A DNA stretch of 64,000 nucleotides, taken from Marinicella marina (GTDB lineage Bacteria > Pseudomonadota > Gammaproteobacteria > Xanthomonadales > Marinicellaceae). Below, in pieces: positions 29,071 to 38,283 of the stretch. The position numbers and the translations under genes were made by a program. Location: contig NZ_JASJNC010000004.1 of NCBI RefSeq assembly GCF_030065545.1, forward strand, positions 186,001-250,000. Reading direction: 5' to 3'. The notes under the pieces were generated by a model that saw only the letters and a list, made by a program, of their open reading frames with translations, did not search any database and was not told where the DNA came from. Position 1 is the stretch's first letter. The number at the start of each line of letters is the position of its first letter.

Positions 29071-30907
29071 AGGCTCGCTCCTTCCGCTTTGATTTTCTCC
29101 AGGACAAAAACACAATGACCAATGTCAATAGCATAGGCACTAGGGCAATATTGATGAATTTCAACTCAGTACCCAGTTCCTCTATGTCTTTATTTAAATT
29201 TCGTTTCACTTCACGCAGTGATTTGCGCACTTCCAACTTACGTTGTTTGAACTTAGCTATTTCTTGCTGCTGTTCTTGACTGATTATTAACTGATTTTCT
29301 TGCCCTTTGATGCTTTGTAGCTCATTGAGCTTGGATTCAGTTTCACGCAGTTGTTGCATCAACTGGTTTTCAGTCTCACGGTACTTTTGTTCACTGCGGC
29401 GTTGAATTTCTAGAACCTTATCAAAAGGTCGATTAGAAGTCCCTCTGGCACGAACTTGAATCAAATCGGCACTGCCTGTCATGTTATCAATTAAGTTATT
29501 GATTAAAGTACCGTTATCTGCGAAATTTGAATATATTTGGCGACCAAAAAAGTTTTGAGCACGGACCCACATGCGGTCAAATAACACATCAACATCGGCG
29601 AAAATGACCACGTTGGCCTGATCGACTCTGGTTATCAATTCAGTTTCACCCTCAATGCCAGATGGAAATGCCGTATCCAAGCCACCATTCACGCGTGCAG
29701 CAATGACATGGGATTGATCATCTGGATTGAAGTTCTGAAACAAGGCATTAGGGTTAAACAACAAAGACATGGCATCATTGGCTGTCAACATCGACTGGGT
29801 TGAGCTGGTCAAAATAGGTAATAATTTATCACCTTCAGCAGTCAGCGCACCAGCCAAAGCGGTATTCAAAGAAGTCAAATCAGAAGTCACTATGTCAGAT
29901 TGATTAAAGCTACTTTGATTCCATGAATTGATCCCCAAATGCCTGATGGTTTGGCCTTGACCCGATTGAATAGACACTGCTTGTTGATTGTCTAAAATCA
30001 CTTGGTTTTTATCAAAGCCAATCCCCCAAGCAGCAAACAAAACTGCTAAATCTGATGATCGGTCTGCTTGAATTTGCGCCATTGGATTCTGCGGGTCAGC
30101 CGGTATTTCTTCAGCCTGTGCCATGGGATCAACAAACGCCAGCAAACGACCGCCATTCATAACGAACTGATCAATGGCAAACAGCGTGCCTTCGGTTAAG
30201 TTTTTCGGATGAACCACCAACAGTAAATCCACGTCATCAAATGTGGTTGCAGTGGTTTCTATTGGCACAATTTCATACATCTCCCTGAGCTGTTCAAATA
30301 TGATCTGTCCGGGTATTTGGCCTGCTTGAGGATCAAAAGAGCCCAACAAAGGTAAATCACTCATGACACCAACTTTGCGTTTCGCTGGGTTATTCAAATT
30401 GTAAATCAACTGAGCCACATCATATTCCAAGAAGGCTTCACGGTCGGGTTGTAAAAAAGGAATGATTTCAACGTCATCCAAAGCGTTGGTCGCTGCGATG
30501 CCAAAGAAAACATTTTCCCCCCCCTCACCCACAGGCAAGGGTTGCAAACCATATTGTGAAGCTTGGTCTTCCTCTTCCGAGAAGCTCACAGGATCTACCA
30601 TGGTAATTTTCAATTTGCCAGACCCATATCGTGCCAACTCTTGTAAAAAATCTACCACACGACGGTGGTATGTCCGCAGCAAAGGAATATTTTCTGTCGC
30701 CTGGTCAGAGTAAAACAATCGCAAATGAATTTTCTCATCAATGTTTTGTAGGATGTTAATGCTTCCCTCATTCAGAGTGAACAAATCATTTTCAGTTAAA
30801 TCAACCCTGAGTTTAGAGAATATGCCGCTTTGATTGATGATCACAGAAACCAATAAAAAGATCACTGCCAATATCAACAACTGTACTTTATGTGTTTGAT
30901 TTTTCAT
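29063..30907 (-). CDS. GldG-family ABC transporter auxiliary protein
   Basis: A 614-residue protein with membrane helices at both ends (about 7-25 and 585-603). In between is a GldG/IFT52-like extracytoplasmic domain: LRVDLTENDLFTLNEGS, IHLRLFYSDQATENIPL, KRKVGVMSDLPLLGSF and VHPKNLTEGTLFAIDQF. A coiled coil (about 500-580) precedes the last helix. GldG proteins accompany ABC transporters for gliding in Bacteroidetes, but similar triplets occur in non-gliding proteobacteria with unknown cargo. It starts 3 nt after the permease gene. Gliding is not implied. Confidence 0.85.
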   Translation of the reverse strand: MKNQTHKVQLLILAVIFLLVSVIINQSGIFSKLRVDLTENDLFTLNEGSINILQNIDEKIHLRLFYSDQATENIPLLRTYHRRVVDFLQELARYGSGKLKITMVDPVSFSEEEDQASQYGLQPLPVGEGGENVFFGIAATNALDDVEIIPFLQPDREAFLEYDVAQLIYNLNNPAKRKVGVMSDLPLLGSFDPQAGQIPGQIIFEQLREMYEIVPIETTATTFDDVDLLLVVHPKNLTEGTLFAIDQFVMNGGRLLAFVDPMAQAEEIPADPQNPMAQIQADRSSDLAVLFAAWGIGFDKNQVILDNQQAVSIQSGQGQTIRHLGINSWNQSSFNQSDIVTSDLTSLNTALAGALTAEGDKLLPILTSSTQSMLTANDAMSLLFNPNALFQNFNPDDQSHVIAARVNGGLDTAFPSGIEGETELITRVDQANVVIFADVDVLFDRMWVRAQNFFGRQIYSNFADNGTLINNLIDNMTGSADLIQVRARGTSNRPFDKVLEIQRRSEQKYRETENQLMQQLRETESKLNELQSIKGQENQLIISQEQQQEIAKFKQRKLEVRKSLREVKRNLNKDIEELGTELKFINIALVPMLLTLVIVFLSWRKSKRKERAYV

Positions 30908-30910
30908 GAT

Positions 30911-31645
30911 TTAATCAGCCTTTTTCATGTCAATTATTAAGGAAGTCGCATACAGCCACAATGCGATGGTCATACCAAAATAGGTGATATCCCCCAAGTC
31001 CAAAACACCCTTGGTAATTGAGTCAAAATGAGTCAAGAAACTGGTAGAAGCTATGGCATCTACAATCACTTGTGGCATGAACACTTTGAAAAAGTTCAAA
31101 ACCATAGGAAAGCCAGATAATAAAAACAAAAAACAAACCACCACACTGAGGATGAACGCTATGACTTGATTTTTAGTCGCCGCAGAAATACAGCTACCAA
31201 TGGCCAAGAAACCACCGGCAAGTAATAAACTGCCCATGTAACTGGCCACAATCAATCCATTATCTGGGTTGCCTAAATAATTGATTGATATAACCATTGG
31301 AAAAGTCAACAACAGTGCTATGCCGATAAAAATCCATGCTGCAAAAAATTTACCCAGCACCCAATCCATTTTCCTCACCGGTAGCGTCATCAGCAGTTCG
31401 ATGTTACCACTGTTACGTTCCTCGGACCACAACCGCATGGCCACCGCTGGGACTAAAAACAAATACAGCCAGGGATGGAAATTAAAAAACGGAATCAAAT
31501 CAGCTTGCCCTCGTTCATACAAGTTACCAAAATAAAAACCAAAAACACCGCTCATGATTAAAAATATCACAATGAATACATATGCAATTGGGGTAGCAAA
31601 ATAACTTTGCAGTTCTCGTTTCATGATTGAACTGATCGCACTCAT
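30911..31645 (-). CDS. ABC-2 type permease (GldF-like)
   Basis: A 244-residue membrane protein with six hydrophobic segments. The opening IMKRELQSYFATPIAYVFIVIFLIM and the downstream RLWSEERNSGNIELLMTLPV are characteristic of ABC-2/GldF-type permeases. The ATG overlaps the ATPase stop by 4 nt and the GldG-like gene follows 3 nt after the stop, so ATPase, permease and GldG-like protein form one translationally coupled unit. The cargo is unknown. Confidence 0.88.
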   Translation of the reverse strand: MSAISSIMKRELQSYFATPIAYVFIVIFLIMSGVFGFYFGNLYERGQADLIPFFNFHPWLYLFLVPAVAMRLWSEERNSGNIELLMTLPVRKMDWVLGKFFAAWIFIGIALLLTFPMVISINYLGNPDNGLIVASYMGSLLLAGGFLAIGSCISAATKNQVIAFILSVVVCFLFLLSGFPMVLNFFKVFMPQVIVDAIASTSFLTHFDSITKGVLDLGDITYFGMTIALWLYATSLIIDMKKAD

Positions 31646-32583
31646 TTCAACACCTCCCGCTCACCAACTGTCTGGGTGATGTTTCTGAACACTTCATCAA
31701 GTCGACCAGCTTCCATTTTTAAACTCTTTACTTGTATGGCTTCTTTACGAAGGAAGTCACTGATTTCATCAAAGATAAACAAACCTTGTGTTGGAAATAC
31801 CGTTGTCTCTTTTAATCTGGCATCATAATCGACATCTAACACACAATTCATATTCTTGATTTTATTCAACAAGCCAGTATCTAAATCTGACACAAAACTC
31901 ACGGCATGGTGATAACGAGACATTTTCTCCATTTCACTTGGCGAGTTATCTGCCACTATCTCCCCGCCTGCAATGATGATCGCTCGATCACAGACTGCGT
32001 GAACTTCTTCTAAAATATGTGTTGATAAAATAATGGTTTTATCTTTTGACATGTTGGTGATGAGCGCACGCACTTGGTGTTTTTGATTGGGATCAAGGCC
32101 ATCGGTGGGCTCATCCATGATCAAAACTTCTGGGTCATGAATGATGGCTTGAGCCAAACCAACCCGTCTTTTGAAACCTTTAGATAAGGTTTCAATTTTT
32201 TGGTAAAACACCTTTTCCAAATTCACCCGCTGAACCACAGAATCCACAGATGATTTAAGCAAGTTGGCTTTGATGTTCCTCAGGTTAGCAACGAAATGTA
32301 GGAATTGTCCTACCTCCATTTCACCATAACTGGGGGCGCCTTCAGGCAAGTAACCAATCTTTTGTTTAACAGCTATTGGATCTTGTTTGATGTCAGTACC
32401 ACAAACTTTTATGTGACCTGCTGTGGGTTCTAGAAAACCTGTCACCATTTTCATGGTGGTTGATTTCCCCGCTCCATTAGGGCCCAAAAAGCCCAAAACT
32501 TGGCCTTTATTTGCAGTAAATGACAAATCATTGACTGCAGTAAAATGACCAAATTTTTTAGTTAAATTCAAACATTCAATCAT
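31642..32583 (-). CDS. ABC transporter ATP-binding protein (GldA-like)
   Basis: A complete ABC ATPase of about 313 residues: Walker A GPNGAGKST, Q-loop region KIGYLPEGAPSYGEM, signature LSKGFKRRVGLAQA, Walker B VLIMDEPTDGLDP, and the switch histidine in ILSTHILEE. The C-terminal 90 residues are the extension common in ABC-2 exporters. The frame begins at an ATG at 32598, but the ATG at 32583 (MIECLNLTKKFG) is the usual family start; neither has a strong ribosome-binding site. It leads a five-gene operon: ATPase, permease, GldG-like, DUF4340, DUF423. Confidence 0.9.
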   Translation of the reverse strand: MIECLNLTKKFGHFTAVNDLSFTANKGQVLGFLGPNGAGKSTTMKMVTGFLEPTAGHIKVCGTDIKQDPIAVKQKIGYLPEGAPSYGEMEVGQFLHFVANLRNIKANLLKSSVDSVVQRVNLEKVFYQKIETLSKGFKRRVGLAQAIIHDPEVLIMDEPTDGLDPNQKHQVRALITNMSKDKTIILSTHILEEVHAVCDRAIIIAGGEIVADNSPSEMEKMSRYHHAVSFVSDLDTGLLNKIKNMNCVLDVDYDARLKETTVFPTQGLFIFDEISDFLRKEAIQVKSLKMEAGRLDEVFRNITQTVGEREVLK

Positions 32584-32598
32584 GTCTTTCCGTCTCAT

Positions 32599-33015
32599 CT
32601 CTATTGATAAACAAACAGCAACAACAATACATAATAAAATGAATTAAGCTGCGCACGCATTGTGACCACCCATTACAATGAGCGACCGATTAAACCATGA
32701 GAATGTTGGAGGCTAACGAACTAAATTTCAAGTCATTTTTTTAATCAATCTGAACTACGATGCCATTAAGCCATTCTCGGGTGATTAGTGGACCAATATT
32801 CAATATTCATTGACTTACCACAAGACCTTGTCTATCATCGCTTAGCTGTTTTGAACATTGATTATTAAAGGATGCTGAGGGGCTTCATCTGATTTCATTG
32901 CCATAAAACCAAATCCAACCATGTTCAACAACCCCTTACCAGGGCTTCCCTGTTAGTTGGGTTGACTATCAGCTGAAATTTCACGACACACAACAAAGAC
33001 TTGTAATCAATAAAG
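32599..33015. other. 417-bp non-coding divergent region
   Basis: No convincing reading frame on either strand. It must hold the promoters of the ABC operon (minus) and the M14-like gene (plus). A nested hairpin can be drawn at 32929-32964: an outer CAACCC/GGGTTG stem and an inner CAGGG/CCCTG stem with a 3-nt loop, separated by small internal loops. No U-tract follows, so it is not a terminator. Nothing else is recognised here. Confidence 0.5.
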
Positions 33016-34029
33016 ATGATAAATATTCTTGACCAATTACCGACTGGTATTCTGGATGTTGATGCTAAAGATTTACATCAATTTTTAGACAATCACACTT
33101 TGGTTCGTATCAATGGACGCATCGAACGGCCATTGTTTGTCTCTATACTGCAGCATGGAGATGAGACCACGGGCTGGGATGCCATGAAAGCATTGATAAA
33201 AAACCATAAATCTCAACTACCAAGAAGCATTTATTTATTGTTCGGTAATGTTGAAGCTGCTGCTAAAAACTTACGCCAACTGGACGACCAGCCCGACTTT
33301 AATCGCTGCTGGCCTGGTTTACACCGACAAAAAAACGCCACAGCAGAAAAAATGGCTTTCATCACTGACATGATGGCGGGAATTAAACCTTTCGCCAGTA
33401 TTGATATCCATAATAATTCAGGACGGAACCCACATTATGCAGGCATCAATTCCCTCAATGGTGAGTTTGTAAATTTGGCATCATTATTTTCTGAAACGAT
33501 CATTCACTTCACCAGCCCAGATGGCATCCAGTCTGGCGCCTTTGCTCAGTTTTGCCCATCAGTTACCATTGAATGTGGCATGTCAGGAACGGCTGATGGC
33601 ATAGAACAAACACATACTTTTTTAGAGAACCTAATTCAACTTTCTTCCTTAAAAACCATACCTGGTGTTGCGGAACACCAACAAGTTTTGAATATTTTTT
33701 CAACCGTAAAAATCAAACCAGAAGTCAGTATTGGCATAGCCGGTGAAACTGTTGATGAGGTTGATTTCTTAATCAATGATGATCTCGACTACCTCAATTT
33801 TCATTTGATTGAGGCAGGCACTGTGTTTGGCAAAACCAACAACAAGCAAGTACCCATGCCGTTCACCGTGACTGATCAAATAGGACATGACATCACTGAC
33901 CGGTATTTCGAACAAACAGAAAATGAAATCAGGCTCAAACAAAAAGTGGTGCCAGCGATGATCACTCAAAGCATCCACGCCATAAGGCTTGATTGTTTGT
34001 GCTATTTTATGCATCCACTGAGCCATTAA
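33016..34029 (+). CDS. M14-like zinc carboxypeptidase / AstE-aspartoacylase family protein
   Basis: A 337-residue cytosolic protein. Zinc-binding residues of the M14/succinylglutamate-desuccinylase superfamily are visible: His and Glu in LQHGDETTGWDAM (HxxE) and the third ligand in SIDIHNNSGRNPHY. The later TIECGMSG resembles the catalytic-Glu segment of aspartoacylase-like members. A smaller C-terminal beta domain follows. It may remove an acyl or amino-acid group from a small substrate, but I cannot name it. There is no signal peptide. The SDR gene starts 26 bp later on the same strand, so the two may be co-transcribed. Confidence 0.72.
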   Translation: MINILDQLPTGILDVDAKDLHQFLDNHTLVRINGRIERPLFVSILQHGDETTGWDAMKALIKNHKSQLPRSIYLLFGNVEAAAKNLRQLDDQPDFNRCWPGLHRQKNATAEKMAFITDMMAGIKPFASIDIHNNSGRNPHYAGINSLNGEFVNLASLFSETIIHFTSPDGIQSGAFAQFCPSVTIECGMSGTADGIEQTHTFLENLIQLSSLKTIPGVAEHQQVLNIFSTVKIKPEVSIGIAGETVDEVDFLINDDLDYLNFHLIEAGTVFGKTNNKQVPMPFTVTDQIGHDITDRYFEQTENEIRLKQKVVPAMITQSIHAIRLDCLCYFMHPLSH

Positions 34030-34054
34030 CTTTAACCAAAATAATCAATTAAAC

Positions 34055-34825
34055 ATGAATCTATCAGATACCAAAGCAATCATATCAGGTGGCGCATCAG
34101 GCCTCGGGTTTGCCTGTGCCGAACACATTGTCAATCATGGTGGTCAAGTCACCTTGATCGACATCAATCAACAAGCTGGCGATGAGGCAGTCGCTAATTT
34201 GGGTAAAGAACATGCCCACTTTGTTAAAGCTGATGTCAGCAACGAAGCCGAAATTAAAACCGCATGTGACGCCGCAAAGGCATTCTCTGACGGTTTAAAT
34301 GTGGTTATTAATTGTGCTGGTGTTTTGGCAGGTGGTCGGGTATTGGGCCGTGAAGAGCCTATGGCCTTAAGCCATTTCAACAAGGCCATCCAGGTCAACT
34401 TAGTTGGCAGTTTTAATTTATCGAAAGCCGCGGCTTTTTTGATGCAACATAACGATGCAGATCAAGATGGGCAAAGGGGTGTGATCATCAACACCGCATC
34501 GGTTGCTGCCTATGAAGGCCAAATTGGCCAAGCAGCCTATTCTGCCAGTAAGGGTGGCATTGTCGGTATGACTTTGCCTATGGCGCGTGAATTAACTCGT
34601 TTTGGCATACGAGTCATGACCATTGCACCTGGGGTGTTTTTGACCCCAATGGTGGCTGGCCTACCAGATGAAATCAAAGCCGCTTTGGGTGCTTCAGTGC
34701 CTTTCCCATCGAGACTGGGTGAGCCATCTGAATTTGCTCGTATGGCAGAGCATATCATCGAGAATACATACTTAAATGGTTCAACCATCAGATTAGATGG
34801 TGCAGTCAGGTTAGAACCCAAATAA
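34055..34825 (+). CDS. SDR-family 3-hydroxyacyl-CoA dehydrogenase type 2-like
   Basis: A 256-residue short-chain dehydrogenase. The NAD-binding motif is ISGGASGLGFACAE, with a following Asp (LIDINQQ) that indicates NAD(H). NCAGVL is present, and the catalytic Ser-Tyr-Lys is in NTASVAAYEGQIGQAAYSASKGG. The tail GVFLTPMVAGLP ... ASVPFPSRLGEPSEFA matches the type 2 3-hydroxyacyl-CoA dehydrogenase (HSD17B10-like) group, which acts in beta-oxidation of short or branched acyl-CoAs. The exact substrate is not fixed by sequence. It is followed by a good bidirectional terminator. Confidence 0.88.
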   Translation: MNLSDTKAIISGGASGLGFACAEHIVNHGGQVTLIDINQQAGDEAVANLGKEHAHFVKADVSNEAEIKTACDAAKAFSDGLNVVINCAGVLAGGRVLGREEPMALSHFNKAIQVNLVGSFNLSKAAAFLMQHNDADQDGQRGVIINTASVAAYEGQIGQAAYSASKGGIVGMTLPMARELTRFGIRVMTIAPGVFLTPMVAGLPDEIKAALGASVPFPSRLGEPSEFARMAEHIIENTYLNGSTIRLDGAVRLEPK

Positions 34826-34843
34826 ATAAGTAAACAATCAAAT

Positions 34844-34873
34844 AAAAAAACCAGCTAAAAAGCTGGTTTTTTT
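34844..34873. terminator. Bidirectional intrinsic terminator
   Basis: AACCAGCT and AGCTGGTT form an 8-bp stem with a 4-nt AAAA loop, flanked by a run of As on the left and a run of seven Ts on the right. It ends the M14-SDR transcript on the plus strand and serves the convergent DUF2189 gene on the minus strand. Confidence 0.88.
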
Positions 34874-34881
34874 AATCCCCT

Positions 34882-35703
34882 TTATTTTTGCTTGGGCCCA
34901 CCCAAGCCTGGTCCTAATTCCCAAGCGTCAGCATCAATGGTTTCTTTATAAGCATGCCAAGTGGCATGTCCCACCAGCGGCAATAAAACAATGAATCCCA
35001 AATAAAAAGTTAAAATTCCTATCACCACCAGAACCACAATCAATAAACCCCAAACCAGCATGGTCAATTTATTTTTCAACACGGCATTGATGGATGTTAC
35101 TACCGCGGTTACTGTATCCACTTTGCGGTCCATCAGCATGGGAATAGAAAAAGCCCCCACACAAAAAATAATTCCTGCAAATATCGCCCCAACAGCACTG
35201 CCAACACTCAAAAACATCACCCAGTCTTCAAATTGCATGGAACTGGGAAAGAAAATGTGCAGCATGCTCGCTGCCCTGGCCCATATTAAAAACACAATCA
35301 AAAACATGAATGATAAAACCATCTCATTCCCGAGGTTTTTTTGCCCTTCCCGCAAACACCTAAAAAACTGAGGCTCAACCTGATTACTGATTTGTCGACT
35401 GAGTGAATACAAGCCAATGGCAATGATTGGCCCCAAAAAGAAAAAACCAGCGGTGATTGCAATGGCCAACACAATTGAATGTGCTTGATAGGCCACCCAC
35501 GTAATAAAAACGCTGATCAACATCATAATTACACCATAAGCCAAGCTTATCTTTGGTACTTGCACCAAGTCCTTCCAACCTTTTTTCAACCAAACAAAAG
35601 GGGCCGTTGTTGGTACTTTACGACATGGAGCAACAATCGGTTGAACATACTCACTGCTGGCTTGTGGTTCATTGGAAGTGCTGTGATTATTTGCTTCAGA
35701 CAT
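34882..35703 (-). CDS. DUF2189 family integral membrane protein
   Basis: A 273-residue membrane protein. A polar N-terminus of about 40 residues leads into six hydrophobic segments. DUF2189 features are seen in the start PFVWLKKGWKDLVQVPKISLAYGV, GFFFLGPIIAIGLYSLSRQI, the FIVLLPLVGHATWHAYKETI end and a short Gly/Pro tail. The family occurs widely in proteobacteria, often near cytochrome oxidase or regulatory genes, but has no known function. It is alone between two terminator or promoter regions, so it is probably monocistronic. Confidence 0.82.
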   Translation of the reverse strand: MSEANNHSTSNEPQASSEYVQPIVAPCRKVPTTAPFVWLKKGWKDLVQVPKISLAYGVIMMLISVFITWVAYQAHSIVLAIAITAGFFFLGPIIAIGLYSLSRQISNQVEPQFFRCLREGQKNLGNEMVLSFMFLIVFLIWARAASMLHIFFPSSMQFEDWVMFLSVGSAVGAIFAGIIFCVGAFSIPMLMDRKVDTVTAVVTSINAVLKNKLTMLVWGLLIVVLVVIGILTFYLGFIVLLPLVGHATWHAYKETIDADAWELGPGLGGPKQK

Positions 35704-35824
35704 GCCTTAGATTGAATTCAATTACCAAATAAAATAACACAAATCCAGCAACAGCTTTTCAACCATTAAGCCGTAATTTGATTTAAATCAAACTTTTACA
35801 GGATTGAATTTAACTATAAATGCC

Positions 35825-36400
35825 TCAATCAAAACTATTGAGGAAAATCACATCACTCTCAGTAATGATTATGGCGCCATCATTACGGACCAAACGATAA
35901 AACTCTTGTGAAGACTGGTTACCTCTCGCACCAGAGAGCACATAGGCTAAAACATAGACTTCACCAACTGGCTCTGTTGGTGGAATCCAAAACAATGTTC
36001 TTGAGCCCACATTACCATGGCTGCTGGTATGGGTGGCTGCCATCATGGCGCTGCCACCACAGTCCCTCACTTCAGTTTCATCATCAAAGTTAAAAGTACC
36101 GACTTTCTGGCCTTTGCCATCGACCACTGAGATCACAATACCAGTATAAGTGGCTTGATTGCCTGCACCCGTTGCGGTCAGGGTGATCTCGACGTGTTCA
36201 AAAACGTTATATTCGGAAACATTCGATGACAATACATAGCCTCCGGTATTTTGATTTCTGGTTCTGGATTGCATGCCAGTGATGGTTGAAAAATTGGCAA
36301 CCACATCACAGGTACCAGCACCACTAGCGAATGCGCTTGATTCTGAATTCAAAACCCAACAACCCACGACAATCAGTAAAATTTTTATTTGTGTTTTCAT
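35825..36400 (-). CDS. Secreted Reeler-like domain protein
   Basis: A 191-residue protein with a signal peptide (about 1-26, ending SAFASG). The mature part shows a pattern I read as a Reeler (reelin N-terminal-like) domain: GGYVLSS near the start, YNVFEHVEITLTA, GIVISVVDGKGQKVGTFNF, the DCGG cysteine, AATHTSSHGNVGSRTLFW and VYVLAYVLSG. Three cysteines include the N-terminal GTCD and DCGG, which could form a disulfide as in the animal domain. The protein ends ESDVIFLNSFD, a short motif comparable with the end of the secreted protein at 50.5-51.2 kb. The domain call is from pattern memory only and should be tested. It is apparently monocistronic. Confidence 0.6.
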   Translation of the reverse strand: MKTQIKILLIVVGCWVLNSESSAFASGAGTCDVVANFSTITGMQSRTRNQNTGGYVLSSNVSEYNVFEHVEITLTATGAGNQATYTGIVISVVDGKGQKVGTFNFDDETEVRDCGGSAMMAATHTSSHGNVGSRTLFWIPPTEPVGEVYVLAYVLSGARGNQSSQEFYRLVRNDGAIIITESDVIFLNSFD

Positions 36401-36623
36401 ACTACCCTCTTTTTAAAGTGTATACATTTTTTAAACATAATAATTCATGCTGGGTAATAATAACAGCATAATAAAACCAACAAATATCTTTCAATTCGAA
36501 AACAAATACCGTTAAGCGGAAAATTTAAAGCCCTATTTTCTAACTATTACCACAATTCATCAGCATTCTTGGCCACATGCGGCTATAATCGCGCCTGCTT
36601 TTTATCTTCAAAAAAAACACCAC

Positions 36624-38225
36624 ATGATCTCTACAGCTAACATCACCATGCAGTTTGGCTCTAAGCCATTATTTGAAAACATTTCTATTAAGTTTGGTAA
36701 TGGCAACCGCTATGGCCTAATAGGCGCCAACGGTTGTGGTAAATCAACCTTTATGAAAATTCTGACCGGTGAACTGGCACCCTCATCAGGTAATGTCAGT
36801 TACGACCCCGATGAGCGCATCGGTGTTTTGGGTCAGGACCAATATGCTTTTGAAGAATTCTCAGTGATTGATACCGTTATCATGGGTCACAAAGAACTGT
36901 GGGAAGTCAAAGCAGAACGCGATCGCATATACGCCTTACCAGAAATGTCAGATGAAGAAGGCATGCTGGTGGGTGAATTAGAAAACACCTTTGCTGAAAT
37001 GGATGGTTATTCTGCTGAAGCCCGTGCCGGCGAATTGTTATTGGGTCTGGAAATTCCTGAAGAACAGCATTTTGGCCCCATGTCTGAGGTAGCACCAGGC
37101 TGGAAATTACGTGTATTGCTTGCACAAGCTTTATTTGCTGATCCCGATATTTTACTGTTAGATGAGCCAACAAATAACCTGGACATCAATACCATTCGTT
37201 GGTTGGAAGACACCCTGAATGCCAGAAAATCGACCATGATCATCATTTCACATGATCGACACTTTTTAAATTCAGTCTGCACACACATGGCAGACCTTGA
37301 TTATGGTGAGTTGCGCATGTTCCCAGGCAATTACGATGAATACATGACAGCAGCGACACAAGCCAGAGAAAAACAATATGCAGAAAATGCCAAGAAGAAA
37401 GCCCAAATAGCAGAATTACAAAGCTTTGTTTCAAGGTTTTCAGCCAACGCTTCTAAAGCCAAGCAAGCTACATCAAGACAAAAACAATTGGATAAAATCC
37501 AATTGGAACACATCAAACCTTCCTCTCGAGTGAACCCTTATATTGTCTTCAAACAAGAGAAAAAATTATTCAGAAATGCAATAAACATCAAAGGCTTAAG
37601 CAAGTCTTTTGATAAAAACACTTTGTTTAAAGATGTCGACTTATTATTAGAGGTGGGCGAACGCTTGGCCGTGATAGGTGCCAATGGCATCGGCAAAACC
37701 ACATTTTTAAACTGCATCACTGATACCATTTCGCCTGATTCCGGTGAAGTCAAATGGTCAGAAAATGTTGACATCGCTTATTTCAAACAAGACAACATGG
37801 GTGCTTTCAAACAAGACATCACCGCCTACCAATGGATGGAACAATTCAAAAAGCCCGAAGACGATGAGCAAGCCATACGCTCGGTGATGGGTCGTATGCT
37901 GTTCTCAAAAGAAGACTCAGCGAAGAAAGTCAGTGTCTTATCAGGTGGTGAGAAAGGCCGTTTGATGTTTGGCAAATTGATGTTGGAAAAACCCAATGTT
38001 ATTATTATGGATGAACCCACCAACCACTTAGACATGGAATCTATTGAGTCATTGAATTTGGCCTTGGAAAATTACGATGGCACGCTGATATTTGTCTCAC
38101 ATGATCGCCAATTTGTTTCATCTATCGCTACCCGTGTGATGGAATTACTGCCTCATGAAGTGGTTGATTTCAGGGGCACTTACAGTGATTACTTGGAAAG
38201 ACAAGGCATTAAAGAAGCTTCATAA
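36624..38225 (+). CDS. ybiT: ABC-F family ribosome-associated ATPase, YbiT type
   Basis: A 533-residue soluble protein with two ABC domains joined by a charged helical linker (about 240-310). Walker A motifs are GANGCGKST and GANGIGKTT; Walker B motifs are [12 protein letters not shown] and [12 protein letters not shown]. The second domain has the normal LSGGEKGR signature, whereas the first has the divergent [10 protein letters not shown], as in E. coli YbiT, and the overall match to YbiT is very close. ABC-F proteins bind the ribosomal E site and ease translation problems. A TATAAT at 36584-36589, 35 nt before the ATG, could be its promoter. It is followed after 58 bp by the OsmC-YcaO gene. 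Confidence 0.93.
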   Translation: MISTANITMQFGSKPLFENISIKFGNGNRYGLIGANGCGKSTFMKILTGELAPSSGNVSYDPDERIGVLGQDQYAFEEFSVIDTVIMGHKELWEVKAERDRIYALPEMSDEEGMLVGELENTFAEMDGYSAEARAGELLLGLEIPEEQHFGPMSEVAPGWKLRVLLAQALFADPDILLLDEPTNNLDINTIRWLEDTLNARKSTMIIISHDRHFLNSVCTHMADLDYGELRMFPGNYDEYMTAATQAREKQYAENAKKKAQIAELQSFVSRFSANASKAKQATSRQKQLDKIQLEHIKPSSRVNPYIVFKQEKKLFRNAINIKGLSKSFDKNTLFKDVDLLLEVGERLAVIGANGIGKTTFLNCITDTISPDSGEVKWSENVDIAYFKQDNMGAFKQDITAYQWMEQFKKPEDDEQAIRSVMGRMLFSKEDSAKKVSVLSGGEKGRLMFGKLMLEKPNVIIMDEPTNHLDMESIESLNLALENYDGTLIFVSHDRQFVSSIATRVMELLPHEVVDFRGTYSDYLERQGIKEAS

Positions 38226-38283
38226 ATAAACGATATGTATGAATTGATGCTAAAGTAACAACAGCCAAAAAATACAAGTATTT

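Noticed and set aside
29063-32583. Gld-like operon as evidence for gliding motility
   Set aside because: Only the ABC part is present, and such triplets are common in non-gliding bacteria; no other gliding genes are seen.
36907-37288. Overlapping minus-strand frames inside the ABC-F gene
   Set aside because: They are complements of a highly conserved coding sequence and contain no recognisable domain.
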